Source of the DNA: Polynucleobacter sp. MWH-UH25E
GTDB lineage: Bacteria > Pseudomonadota > Gammaproteobacteria > Burkholderiales > Burkholderiaceae
Direction: 5' to 3'
Length of the DNA: 64,000 bases
Assembly (NCBI RefSeq): GCF_018687095.1
Contig: NZ_CP061286.1
Location: forward strand, 620,001-684,000
Numbering within the stretch: the stretch's first letter is position 1; each line of letters opens with the position of its first letter. The position numbers were made by a program, and so were the translations under genes. This document shows, one piece after another, positions 1 through 8,690 of the stretch. The notes below the pieces were generated by a model. The model worked only from the letters and a program-made list of their open reading frames with translations, had not been told where the DNA came from and did not search any database.

Positions 1-1507
1 CAAGCTGCTCCCGATTCTATGCGTGAGCTTACTTTCAGCATGTGCGGTTGGTCCTGACTTTAAGCAACCTGAGGCGCCTAAAACCTCTTCTTACACCGAA
101 GGCCCTGTAGCCAAGAAATTAGCAACCGCCCCTGGTGTTCCGGGTGGAACGGATCAAGAGTTTGTCGAGGGTGCTGATATCGAAGCGCAGTGGTGGGAGT
201 TATATAAATCCCCTGAACTGGATGCCTTAATTAAAAAAGCATTGGAACAAAATCCAAATTTAGGTGCTGCTGATGCTGCATTGCGCGCATCTCAGGAAAA
301 CGTAAATGCTCAAATTGGTGGGCAATACTTTCCTGCTATAGGTCTTGGTGCAGGCGCTAGTCGTCAGCTGCAACCTTCGGCTATTTATGGCTTGCCATAC
401 GGATCTGATACCTACAATCTTTACAACACCTCTGTGAATGTTAGCTACAAACTGGATGTGTTTGGAGGGGCTCGTCGCGCAGTAGAAGGTGCTAGAGCAC
501 AGGCAGAAGTTGCGCAATTCCAGCTGGAGGGTGCATACCTCTCTTTGACGGCCAATGTGGTCACCAGCGCAGTAAGAGAAGCTGCTCTGCGAGCGCAGAT
601 GAGTGCCACGGAAGAAATCTTGAAGGCGCAAACTAATCTTGCTGAAGTAACAGAAAAGCAATTGGTGATTGGTACGGTTTCGAAAGTCGATGTCACTTCC
701 CAAAGAACATTGGTATCGAATTCACAAGTCGATTTATTAAATTACGAAAGAAATTTAGCGTTCACACGTAATCAACTCGCAGTCTTAGTGGGCGAGGTGC
801 CTAGTAATGCTGATATTGCACATTTTGATTTAAGCAAATTGCATTTGCCTGAAAAATTGCCACTCTCAGTCCCGTCAAGTCTTGTACGCCAACGTCCAGA
901 TGTTCGCGCAGCTGAAGCTCAATTAAAAGCGCAGAATGCATTTGTTGGGGTTGCCACGGCAAACTTGTTGCCGCAATTTAATATCACTGGATCCATTGGT
1001 TCTGCCGCGCTTACTTCTGCGGCGCTATTTGGTCCTAACTCTGCTTTATGGTCTATTGGTGGCGGAATCTTGCAGCCCTTGTTCCAGGGCGGTCAATTGT
1101 TGGCACAGCGTCGTGGCGCACTGGCCAATTATGAGCAGGCGGCTTTTCAATATCAAGCGACAGTCTTGAATGCATTTCAGGAAGTTGCCAATGCCCTACG
1201 CGCTCTAGAGACTGGTGCTCAAGCACTTAAGGCGGCTTCTGATGCAGAGCGTTATGCCTATGAAACTTTGGATCTTGTGCAACAACAATACAAACTCGGA
1301 ACAGCAAGTTATTTGGCGGTGCTCTATTACCAAAATCAGTATCAACAAGCCAAAGTGAAATCCGTTGCTGCTCAAGCAACGCGATTTTCTGATACGGCAG
1401 CATTATTTGCAGCATTAGGCGGCGGCTGGTGGAATCGCGTTGGTCCAGCCTTCAAACCAAAAGACATCGCAAACAAAGATCAAAATGAAACTTCTGGAAA
1501 CAATTAA
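1..1507 (+). CDS. RND efflux outer-membrane factor (NodT-type lipoprotein), 5' truncated
   Basis: Outer-membrane channel of a tripartite RND exporter; it forms the trimeric TolC-like duct that the adaptor and pump dock to. The reading frame is open from base 2 and reads KLLPILCVSLLSAC, the end of a lipoprotein signal peptide with lipobox LSAC (Cys codon 41-43), so only the first few codons lie outside the window; a GTG at 23 is internal. Two OEP repeats follow, with long heptad-like helices and the LVRQRPDVRAAE segment typical of the second repeat. It ends 23 bp inside the adaptor gene, which implies translational coupling. Substrate cannot be read from sequence. Confidence 0.93.
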   Translation, partial: KLLPILCVSLLSACAVGPDFKQPEAPKTSSYTEGPVAKKLATAPGVPGGTDQEFVEGADIEAQWWELYKSPELDALIKKALEQNPNLGAADAALRASQENVNAQIGGQYFPAIGLGAGASRQLQPSAIYGLPYGSDTYNLYNTSVNVSYKLDVFGGARRAVEGARAQAEVAQFQLEGAYLSLTANVVTSAVREAALRAQMSATEEILKAQTNLAEVTEKQLVIGTVSKVDVTSQRTLVSNSQVDLLNYERNLAFTRNQLAVLVGEVPSNADIAHFDLSKLHLPEKLPLSVPSSLVRQRPDVRAAEAQLKAQNAFVGVATANLLPQFNITGSIGSAALTSAALFGPNSALWSIGGGILQPLFQGGQLLAQRRGALANYEQAAFQYQATVLNAFQEVANALRALETGAQALKAASDAERYAYETLDLVQQQYKLGTASYLAVLYYQNQYQQAKVKSVAAQATRFSDTAALFAALGGGWWNRVGPAFKPKDIANKDQNETSGNN

Positions 1508-2816
1508 AAGCAAACTGATTGCTGCTGTCATTGCCATCTGGGCATGGTTAAAGTTGAAGGCAGTGCAATGGAAGTTGCGTGAAAAAGCCCTTTCCTTTTG
1601 GGAAAAAGCTAAATCATTTTATGCACGCATGGGGGTTAAGTGGCGCGGTACAAAGGCATATGCCAAGTTAATGGCAATGGAGCCTTTGCCACGTCGCATG
1701 ACAATCATGCTGTGCGGAGTCTTCTTATTGTTGGGGCTGATTTTTGCTTTTAATCAGTTCAAGTCATTCATGATTAAGCATTTCATATCAGGAATGGGTT
1801 TGCCACCAGCGACGGTTTCAACAATGGTGGTTGCAACTTCAGAGTGGCAGCCAAAGTTAACTAGTGTTGGTAATGTACGCGCCTTTAGAGGGGTTGATCT
1901 CAGTACAGAAATTGGTGGTTTAGTTCAAACTGTGCCCGTTAAATCTGGTCAAGATGTTAAAGAGGGCGATTTACTCATTAAATTAAATGACGCTTCTGAT
2001 GTGGCCCAACTGAACTCCTTAAAAGCAATGGCGGATCTTGCAAAAGTCATTAACGAGCGCGACAAGCAGCAGCTGGCGATTCAGGCGATTAGCAAAAACG
2101 TTTTTGATACTAGTAAAGCCGATGCAAAATCAAAGCAAGCTCAGGTCGAAGCTCAAACCGCTTTGGTTGCTAAGAAAAATCTAAAGGCTCCATTTAGTGG
2201 ACGTGTTGGCATTGTGTCAATCAACCCTGGGCAGTTTGTGAATCCAGGCGATAAATTAATCACCCTGCAAACTTTAGATCCTATATTTGTGGATTTCACA
2301 TTGCCTCAAGGTAATGCTGAGCAAATTCAAGTGGGGCAAGAAGTTGTCGTTACTACTGATGCATTTAAAGATGCCAGCTTTACCGGCAAGATCACTGCAG
2401 TTAGCCCAAAAGTGGATACCAATACTCGCAATATTCAAATTGAAGCGCAGATTGCCAACCCTGACAAGAAAATATTGCCTGGCATGTTTGCTAATGTGAA
2501 TATTAAGCTTGGTGACGAGGTGAAATTGCTAACCTTGCCACAAACAGCAGTGACTTATAACCCTTACGGATCAACCGTTTTTATTGCTAAGCCTACTGGT
2601 AAGAAAGATAAGCAAGGCAATCCAGCGCTTGAGGCCCAGCAAGTATTTGTAACAACTGGTGCGACACGTGGTGATCAAGTGGCTATTCTCAAAGGCATTA
2701 ATGAAGGTGATACCGTTGTCACTAGCGGTCAATTGAAGTTAAAGAATGGCACGCCTCTGATTATTAATAACAAGGTGCAGCCCGCAAACTCTCCTGATCC
2801 TAAGCCGCAGGAATAA
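1485..2816 (+). CDS. RND efflux periplasmic adaptor (membrane fusion protein)
   Basis: HlyD/AcrA-family adaptor linking the inner-membrane pump to the outer-membrane channel. I chose ATG 1485 (443 aa), the first ATG in frame; a TTG at 1440 would overlap the upstream gene further. The recognisable family sequence starts with a membrane anchor at residues 72-90, then the biotinyl-lipoyl half motifs (PVKSGQDVKEGDLL near 151-165 and LKAPFSGRVG near 233-242), a short alpha hairpin and beta-barrel domains. The first 70 residues form an unusual Lys/Trp-rich extension with a second hydrophobic stretch at 11-22. Internal ATGs at 1671, 1677 and 1699 lack good ribosome sites. It sits 7 bp before the pump gene. 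Confidence 0.9.
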   Translation: MKLLETIKSKLIAAVIAIWAWLKLKAVQWKLREKALSFWEKAKSFYARMGVKWRGTKAYAKLMAMEPLPRRMTIMLCGVFLLLGLIFAFNQFKSFMIKHFISGMGLPPATVSTMVVATSEWQPKLTSVGNVRAFRGVDLSTEIGGLVQTVPVKSGQDVKEGDLLIKLNDASDVAQLNSLKAMADLAKVINERDKQQLAIQAISKNVFDTSKADAKSKQAQVEAQTALVAKKNLKAPFSGRVGIVSINPGQFVNPGDKLITLQTLDPIFVDFTLPQGNAEQIQVGQEVVVTTDAFKDASFTGKITAVSPKVDTNTRNIQIEAQIANPDKKILPGMFANVNIKLGDEVKLLTLPQTAVTYNPYGSTVFIAKPTGKKDKQGNPALEAQQVFVTTGATRGDQVAILKGINEGDTVVTSGQLKLKNGTPLIINNKVQPANSPDPKPQE

Positions 2817-2823
2817 TTAGCCG

Positions 2824-5800
2824 ATGAATTGGACAGATATATTCATCCGCAGGCCAGTGTTATCACTGGTGGTCAGTGCGCTGGTGCTCGTTTTTGGTTT
2901 GAAGGCGATTGGTTCTTTGCCAGTTAACCAATATCCACAAACACAAAATGCCATCGTTACGATAACTACCGCTTACTACGGTGCTGACCCGGAAACGATC
3001 GCTGGTTTTATTACGCAACCTTTAGAGGCTTCAATCGCTCAAGCTCAGGGCATTGATTATCTTTCCTCAACTAGCGTGAGCGGTGTCTCCACCATCATTG
3101 CGACACTCAAACTGAACTATGACTCGAACTCGGCATTAACGCAGATTCAGACGCAGATTAGTGCGGTAAAGAATCAGCTGCCCCCGCAAGCGCAACAACC
3201 TGTATTGACCGTTCAAGTGGGTCAATCAACTGCTGCAATGTATATGGGTTTTTATAGTGATCAGTTGCCCAACAATGCGATCACGGATTATTTATTGCGA
3301 GTTGTAAAGCCTAAGTTAGATTCTGTTGAGGGTGTACAAAACGCGGAGATTATTGGTGGTAGGAAGTTCGCTCTACGTGCTTGGTTGGATCGTGAAAAAA
3401 TGGCTGGTCTTGGTGTTGGCGCAGATGATGTGTATAGCGCCATGTCAGCAAATAACTATTTATCTGCAGTGGGCAGCACAAAAGGCGATATGGTTTCTGT
3501 TGACCTGGTTGCTGGTACTGACCTGCACACATTGGAAGAGTTTCGCAAGCTAGTGGTGAAGAAGGATGGCGTCAATATTGTTTACTTAGACCAGGTGGCG
3601 AATGTCTCTCTAGGCTCCGAAGACTACAACACCAATGTGGCTTTCAGCGGTAAACAATCTGTATTTATTGGCATTAAGGTTGCGCCACAAGCCAATTTGC
3701 TTGATGTGGCCCAGCGCGTAAGAGACGTGGTTCCAGATATCCAGAAACAATTGCCGATTGGCATGAATGGTCAAATTGTTTATGACTCCACAGAATTTAT
3801 TACTAGCTCGATTGATGAAGTGATCTCAACCTTGCTTGAGGCCTTAGTCATCGTGACAGTTGTGATTTACTTGTTCTTGGGAAGTGTTCGCGCGGTAGCA
3901 GTGCCTGTAATCGCGATGCCTTTGTCTTTAATTGGTACTTTCTTCTTGATGCAAATATTGGGCTACTCCATTAATTTGCTCACACTCTTGGCATTGGTTC
4001 TAGCAATTGGTCTAGTAGTGGACGATGCCATCATCGTTGTCGAGAACGTTGATAGGCATATGAAGGAAGGTAAATCGCCTTTGGAAGCCTCCTTAATCGC
4101 AGCTCGTGAATTGGGTAGTCCAATTTTGGCGATGACGGTTGTATTGATCGCTGTATATATTCCGATTGGTTTTCAGGGCGGTCTAACCGGAGCTCTTTTT
4201 ACGGAATTTGCATTTACCTTAGCCAGCGCTGTAGCGGTATCGGGCTTGATTGCATTAACTTTGTCACCAATGATGTGCTCGCGTATTTTTACCGAAGAGC
4301 AAGAAGCCTCTTCTTTTGTGCATAAGATCGATCAGATATTTGATAAAGTGCATCACAGCTATCAATCCACTTTGCGCGACTTATTAAGTACCTGGCAAGT
4401 CATTATTGTGATGGGCGCTATTTTGCTTGGTGGAGTTGCTTATCTTTATGCCACTGCGCGCGCTGAATTAGCGCCAACGGAAGATCAGGGCATTGTGTTG
4501 ATGCAGGCATCTGGCCCGCCAAACAGTACTGTGAATCAGATGCAAACTTATGCAGATCAAATTTACGCAATTGCTGCAGCTGAACCAGAATATGAACAAG
4601 CGTTTCAGATAACTAGTCCAACATCCAGCTTTGGCGGCATTTTGTTAAAAGATTGGAGCTCACGCAGTCGCAACGCGACCAAGTTCCAAGAAGATATGCA
4701 GCAAAAGTGGAATACGATTGCGGGTGCGCGCGTAGCCGCATTCCAGTTCCCCGCTCTACCTGGAGCCCAAGGTTTGCCGGTTCAGGTTGTAATTAATACT
4801 ACTGAGTCGTATGAGCAATTGAATGAGGTGTCCCAGACGGTTTTGGATAAAGCACGTCGCAGTGGCAACTTCTTCTTTGTAGACTCCGACTTAAAGATTG
4901 ATAAGCCGCAAGATGTTCTTGTGATCGATCGCGAGAAGGTGGCTGCTTTAGGAATGACGCAGCAGCAGGTTGGTGCAGCGCTCTCTGCGGCTTTGGGTGG
5001 TGGTTATGTGAACTATTTTTCTGTCTCAGGTCGTTCATATCGAGTGATCCCACAAGTGAAGCAAGTGGATCGTTTAAACCCAGATCAGATATTGGATTAC
5101 TACATCCGCACTCCAAGTGGCGCGATGATTCAGGCGCGGACGATTGCTAGCATTAAACAGCGCGTTGTACCGCAATCGATTAATCACTTCCAACAATTAA
5201 ACTCTGCAACCATTTCTGGAGTGAGTACACCGTTTATCTCCCAAGCAGATTTGCTGGAGTACATGCGTCAGACTCTAAAAGAAGTCGCTCCAAATGGTTA
5301 CTCCATGGACTATGCGGGCCCTTCACGTCAGTTTATGTCTGAGTCAGGCGGCTTTCTTGTAACAATGTTCTTTGCAATTTTGATTGTTTTTCTGGTACTT
5401 GCGGCGCAGTTTGAAAGCTTCCGCGATCCAATTGTTATTCTGGTGTCTGTTCCCTTAGCTCTTTTTGGCGCTTTGATTTTTATTAATCTGGGCTTCACTA
5501 CCTTGAACGTTTACACGCAGGTAGGTCTTGTCACCTTAATGGGCTTGATTAGTAAGCATGGTATTTTGATTGTTGAATTTGCAAATGAATTGCAAGAAGC
5601 CGGCCGTAGCAAATTAGATGCGATTGTTGAAGCAAGTAGCGTTCGTTTAAGACCAATCTTGATGACTACTGCAGCGATGGTACTTGGCGTTGTGCCTTTG
5701 GTAATTGCCTCTGGAGCAGGTGCAGCCGGCCGTCAATCTATGGGAATCGTGATCTTCACAGGCCTATCAATCGGCACCTTGTTCACGCTCTTTGTAGTGC

Positions 5801-5859
5801 CTGCGATGTATCTGTATATGGGCGCTGATCACCACCAGAAGAAATTCAAGCAAGAATAA
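2824..5859 (+). CDS. RND efflux pump, inner-membrane permease (AcrB/MexF-like)
   Basis: Proton-driven HAE1-family exporter of 1011 aa, close to the usual 1,030-1,050. It starts MNWTDIFIRRPVLSLVV, the conserved N-terminal helix. The proton-relay acidic pair D400-D401 is present in the TM4 motif GLVVDDAIIVVENV, and K911 in TM10 (SKHGILIVEFANE) matches the essential lysine. Twelve membrane helices in two halves with two large periplasmic loops are evident. It is the third gene of the operon and is followed after about 16 bp by a hairpin terminator. Likely substrates are hydrophobic drugs or solvents, but this is inference from family only. Confidence 0.95.
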   Translation: MNWTDIFIRRPVLSLVVSALVLVFGLKAIGSLPVNQYPQTQNAIVTITTAYYGADPETIAGFITQPLEASIAQAQGIDYLSSTSVSGVSTIIATLKLNYDSNSALTQIQTQISAVKNQLPPQAQQPVLTVQVGQSTAAMYMGFYSDQLPNNAITDYLLRVVKPKLDSVEGVQNAEIIGGRKFALRAWLDREKMAGLGVGADDVYSAMSANNYLSAVGSTKGDMVSVDLVAGTDLHTLEEFRKLVVKKDGVNIVYLDQVANVSLGSEDYNTNVAFSGKQSVFIGIKVAPQANLLDVAQRVRDVVPDIQKQLPIGMNGQIVYDSTEFITSSIDEVISTLLEALVIVTVVIYLFLGSVRAVAVPVIAMPLSLIGTFFLMQILGYSINLLTLLALVLAIGLVVDDAIIVVENVDRHMKEGKSPLEASLIAARELGSPILAMTVVLIAVYIPIGFQGGLTGALFTEFAFTLASAVAVSGLIALTLSPMMCSRIFTEEQEASSFVHKIDQIFDKVHHSYQSTLRDLLSTWQVIIVMGAILLGGVAYLYATARAELAPTEDQGIVLMQASGPPNSTVNQMQTYADQIYAIAAAEPEYEQAFQITSPTSSFGGILLKDWSSRSRNATKFQEDMQQKWNTIAGARVAAFQFPALPGAQGLPVQVVINTTESYEQLNEVSQTVLDKARRSGNFFFVDSDLKIDKPQDVLVIDREKVAALGMTQQQVGAALSAALGGGYVNYFSVSGRSYRVIPQVKQVDRLNPDQILDYYIRTPSGAMIQARTIASIKQRVVPQSINHFQQLNSATISGVSTPFISQADLLEYMRQTLKEVAPNGYSMDYAGPSRQFMSESGGFLVTMFFAILIVFLVLAAQFESFRDPIVILVSVPLALFGALIFINLGFTTLNVYTQVGLVTLMGLISKHGILIVEFANELQEAGRSKLDAIVEASSVRLRPILMTTAAMVLGVVPLVIASGAGAAGRQSMGIVIFTGLSIGTLFTLFVVPAMYLYMGADHHQKKFKQE

Positions 5860-5875
5860 TTTTTTAAATGAGTAA

Positions 5876-5914
5876 AGCTCAATATCACTTGTTAATGATA
5901 TTGAGCTCTTTTTC
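5876..5914 (+). terminator. Rho-independent terminator of the RND operon
   Basis: A 12-bp stem, AGCTCAATATCA (5876-5887) with TGATATTGAGCT (5896-5907), has an 8-nt loop and is followed by CTTTTTC. It lies just after the pump stop codon. Its left arm overlaps the stop codon and its right arm the last codons of the convergent GST gene. On the minus strand the hairpin is followed by a less regular T-rich stretch, so it may work in both directions. Confidence 0.8.
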
Positions 5915-6550
5915 TGCAAATTCTTGAAAATGGGTTTCTGATTTAATTTGATTTAACCAGCGATCGATATTCTGTAAATTTACTCGTGCGCCAGTTTCTT
6001 TTGCAAAAGTGTCGTTAATTAAGATCCAGCGGTGCACACATAGACTGAGTACGATATCGCCAAGATGAAATTTCTCTCCAGAGCAAAAAGTCTGTGAAGC
6101 TAGAGCCTTATCGAGAACTTCAAATAACTGATTCGTTTCTTGATAAGACTTGAAGATGAGTTCATGGTTTTGTTCTGCTGCTGGAACTCGCGTTAGGCCG
6201 ATGAAGGCAGGACGCAAAACGGGCCACAGCGTACCCACTTGCCAGTCCATCCACTTTTCAGAGCCATATTGAGAGGCAATGTCTGCCGGAAAGCGTTTAT
6301 TTTGGTTGTACTGCGAAGCTAGGTAACGCATGATTGTGTTGGACTCCCAAAGTACCAGCCCCTTATCTTCTAGTGTGGGAACTAAACCATTTGGATTGAG
6401 ATTTAAGAACTCTGGTGTGCGCACTTTTCCAAACTGAAGGCCAGCATCAATACGCTCAAAATCGACGCCTTCTTTAAGGCCTAACTCGGCAAGACACCAC
6501 AACACTTTTTGAACATTAATAGAGCTTTTCCGCCCCCATAAACGCATCAT
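5885..6550 (-). CDS. Glutathione S-transferase family protein
   Basis: Cytosolic GST-fold protein of 221 aa. The N-terminal thioredoxin-like domain (about 1-85) carries a serine-rich active-site start (LWGRKSSINVQKVLW), the cis-proline motif region NPNGLVPTLED and the ESNTIMRYL glutathione-binding segment; an all-helical C-terminal domain follows. The serine at residue 9 or 10 is the probable thiolate-activating residue as in beta/theta-like bacterial GSTs. It stands alone, convergent with the RND operon and just downstream of the flavin reductase gene on the same strand (27 bp gap), so the two may be co-transcribed. Substrate unknown. Confidence 0.9.
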   Translation of the reverse strand: MMRLWGRKSSINVQKVLWCLAELGLKEGVDFERIDAGLQFGKVRTPEFLNLNPNGLVPTLEDKGLVLWESNTIMRYLASQYNQNKRFPADIASQYGSEKWMDWQVGTLWPVLRPAFIGLTRVPAAEQNHELIFKSYQETNQLFEVLDKALASQTFCSGEKFHLGDIVLSLCVHRWILINDTFAKETGARVNLQNIDRWLNQIKSETHFQEFAEKELNIINK

Positions 6551-6577
6551 CTTTTTTCCTATCGAGTGATTTATTGC

Positions 6578-7078
6578 TTAGCTAGATTTAGCTTTAGAAA
6601 AATCCAAGCCAACGAATTTGCTGCTTGCAAATATGAGAGGTTCTTTTTCAGGATGATTTTTTAATTGAATCACTTTGGCAACAATAATGTTGTGATCGCC
6701 ACCCGTATGAACCGAAACAGTTTCGCATTCATAGTAGGCTACACAGTCTTTAATTTGCGTTAAGCCACTATCGGTGCGTTGATGACCAATTTGGTCAAAT
6801 TGATTTACTTTGACTGTTGCGAAGTGCATTGCTAGAGACTCTTGGGAGCGCTCTAACACGTGTATCAAATGCTTTTTGCCAACTTCGACCCAGGGCATAA
6901 AGCGAGAATGCTTCTTAAGACTCCACAGAATTAATGGTGGTTCTAAGGAGACGGTATTAAATGAGCTAATCGTGATGCCGTGTGGATTTTGCTCTTCATC
7001 GACGCAGGTGATGACAGTGACCCCAGTGGCAAAAGATGCGAATCCTTTGCGAAGCTCTTGCGATGTAAATGGGGCCAT
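6578..7078 (-). CDS. Flavin reductase-like (FMN-binding split barrel) protein
   Basis: 166-aa protein of the flavin reductase family that supplies reduced FMN/FAD to monooxygenases. Family signs are the opening FTSQELRKGFASFATGVTVIT, the flavin-binding segment GITISSFNTVSLEPPLILWSL and the GGDHNIIVAKV motif near residues 126-136, where the conserved GDH sits. It ends FASSKFVGLDF, a variant of the usual C-terminal strand. It lies 6 bp from the lipoprotein gene upstream and 27 bp from the GST gene downstream, all minus strand. No partner oxygenase is nearby, so its physiological partner is unknown. Confidence 0.9.
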   Translation of the reverse strand: MAPFTSQELRKGFASFATGVTVITCVDEEQNPHGITISSFNTVSLEPPLILWSLKKHSRFMPWVEVGKKHLIHVLERSQESLAMHFATVKVNQFDQIGHQRTDSGLTQIKDCVAYYECETVSVHTGGDHNIIVAKVIQLKNHPEKEPLIFASSKFVGLDFSKAKSS

Positions 7079-7084
7079 CTTTCT

Positions 7085-7381
7085 TTACTTGCTGTCTGTT
7101 TTAGGTGTTGATTCAATCGTAGTGCCTGGAATTGGAATCAATACCTCGTTTTCTTCAGCCTTTACACATTTAAAGCGATACTCTTTGCCAGCCTTGGATA
7201 GAAAGCTAGCGCCCTCATAAAAATCGTTTTTACAGGCCTTGGTAGCAAAATCCATGACATCTTGCGGACTTGCGCTAGAAGTGATCAGGCGCATATTGCC
7301 CATTGACATGTTAATTTCAGTGGAATAACAACCTGCGAGCAATAAGCTAGAAGTTGCGGTTAATAGTAGAATTTTTTTCAT
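7085..7381 (-). CDS. Small predicted lipoprotein
   Basis: 98-aa secreted protein I do not assign to a known family. I chose ATG 7381 because a GGAGG Shine-Dalgarno lies 5-6 bases upstream and the protein then begins MKKILLLTATSSLLLAGC, a textbook lipoprotein signal peptide with lipobox LAGC; an upstream in-frame start at 7402 would spoil this. The mature part is short, with two further cysteines (in TKACKND and RFKCVKAE) that could form a disulfide, and a C-terminal stretch ending TTIESTPKTDSK. It is followed closely by the flavin reductase gene. Function unknown. Confidence 0.75.
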   Translation of the reverse strand: MKKILLLTATSSLLLAGCYSTEINMSMGNMRLITSSASPQDVMDFATKACKNDFYEGASFLSKAGKEYRFKCVKAEENEVLIPIPGTTIESTPKTDSK

Positions 7382-7436
7382 GGAAACCTCCATAATCGAC
7401 AATGCTCGTTAGGATAAACCTATTACGTAAAAGCTG

Positions 7437-7453
7437 TGGGGAAAAGCTCCCCA
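7437..7453 (+). other. Hairpin in the acuI leader
   Basis: TGGGGA-AAAGC-TCCCCA forms a 6-bp GC-rich stem with a 5-nt loop, 27 bases before the acuI start. No T tract follows, so it is not a standard terminator; it may stabilise the leader or be chance. Confidence 0.35.
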
Positions 7454-7480
7454 TACAGAAAAAGAAACGGGGAAAGAGAC

Positions 7481-8464
7481 ATGTTTAAAGCAATCTTGAT
7501 TAACAAGGATGACCAAGGATATAGAGCTGAGCTTGGCCAGGCTGATGAAGCCAGTCTTCCAGAGGGTGATGTCAGGGTAAAAGTTCTGTATTCCACCCTT
7601 AATTACAAGGATGGTTTGGCTATTACTGGTAAAGGCCCTGTTGTGCGAAGCTTCCCTATGGTTCCTGGGATTGACTTTGCGGGAGAGGTCGTTGAGAGCG
7701 CTAGTCCTGACTTCAAGGCAGGCGATATGGTCCTTTTAAATGGTTGGGGAGTCGGAGAAGGTCATTGGGGTGGTTTAGCTCAGCAGGCTCGCGTTAAATC
7801 AGAATGGCTTATTCCGTTACCAAAAGGATTTACCGCAAAGCAAGCCCTTGCTATTGGCACTGCTGGATATACCGCCATGCTGTGTGTAATGGCTTTGCTA
7901 AAGCATGGACTCAAGCCAAGTGATGGGGAAGTTTTGGTCACCGGTGCAGCGGGTGGCGTCGGCAGCTTTGCAATCACTTTGTTAAGTAAGCTCGGGTTTA
8001 CGGTAGTTGCTAGTACTGGGCGGATGGCTGAAGCGGATTACTTAAAAAAACTAGGCGCTAGCGAAGTCATTGATCGTGCAAGCTTGTCAGCACCAGGCAA
8101 ACCTTTAGCTAAAGAGCGTTGGGCTGCGGTACTAGACAGTGTTGGTAGTCATACCCTTGCAAATGCTTGTGCACAAACCAAGAGTAATGGTGCAGTAGCT
8201 GCTTGCGGGCTTGCTCAGGGAATGGACTTTCCCTCTAGCGTCGCCCCATTTATTTTGCGAGGTGTAACTCTTTATGGAATTAATAGCGTTACAGTGCCAC
8301 GTGAAAAACGAATTGCCGCTTATGAGCAGTTAAGTAAATTAGTGGATTTGAAGACGCTTGATGAAATTTCTCAAGAAATTACTTTGGAAGAATCTTTAAA
8401 GTATGCGCAGGAGTTGATGCTTGGCAATGTGCGTGGTCGTTTGATTGTGGATGTGAATCGCTAA
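7481..8464 (+). CDS. acuI: Acrylyl-CoA reductase AcuI/YhdH-type NADPH oxidoreductase
   Basis: Zinc-free medium-chain dehydrogenase/reductase that reduces acryloyl-CoA to propionyl-CoA with NADPH, detoxifying acrylate from DMSP or 3-hydroxypropionate breakdown. Start ATG 7481 is preceded by GGGGAAAGAG and gives 327 aa, the usual AcuI length (about 328). Visible features are the N-terminal NYKDGLAITGKGPVVRSFPMVPGIDFAG block, the quinone-oxidoreductase-type loop and the Rossmann motif LVTGAAGGVGSFA near residues 149-161. The subfamily signature VTLYGINSV is also present. No DMSP genes are adjacent, so the substrate assignment comes from family similarity. Confidence 0.88.
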   Translation: MFKAILINKDDQGYRAELGQADEASLPEGDVRVKVLYSTLNYKDGLAITGKGPVVRSFPMVPGIDFAGEVVESASPDFKAGDMVLLNGWGVGEGHWGGLAQQARVKSEWLIPLPKGFTAKQALAIGTAGYTAMLCVMALLKHGLKPSDGEVLVTGAAGGVGSFAITLLSKLGFTVVASTGRMAEADYLKKLGASEVIDRASLSAPGKPLAKERWAAVLDSVGSHTLANACAQTKSNGAVAACGLAQGMDFPSSVAPFILRGVTLYGINSVTVPREKRIAAYEQLSKLVDLKTLDEISQEITLEESLKYAQELMLGNVRGRLIVDVNR

Positions 8465-8484
8465 CGGGTGATGGGCAGAGTCGC

Positions 8485-8661
8485 TCACTCAATGGCTTGT
8501 AACTTTCGAGCAGTGATTGTCTCCCAAATTTTCAGCTTGTCATCATTCGGCAGTTCCGACCAATCTGCGATTTCAGAAAGCGTGCGATAACAGCCGCGAC
8601 AATAGCCATTTTCGGGGTTAATGTCGCACCAATTAACGCAGGGTGATGGAATCGGTGTCAA
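8485..8661 (-). CDS. DUF1289 small cysteine protein
   Basis: 58-aa protein with the DUF1289 pattern: SPCVNWCDINPENGYCRGCYRTL then EIADWSEL. The four cysteines (C-x2-C ... C-x2-C) suggest metal or Fe-S binding; the function of the family is not established. The longer open frame to 8763 would prepend a stretch unlike the family and overlap the divergent MBL gene. TTG 8661 with AAGGA five bases upstream fits the family N-terminus (TPIPSPC), so I use that start. It is divergent from the MBL hydrolase gene, whose ATG is only 30 bp away. Confidence 0.75.
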   Translation of the reverse strand: MTPIPSPCVNWCDINPENGYCRGCYRTLSEIADWSELPNDDKLKIWETITARKLQAIE

Positions 8662-8690
8662 TACGATCCTTAATGCAATAAACAAGAAAT

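Noticed and set aside
260..703. Long minus-strand open frame inside the outer-membrane factor gene
   Set aside because: It is antisense to a clearly real efflux gene, has no ribosome site and no family resemblance; a shadow frame.
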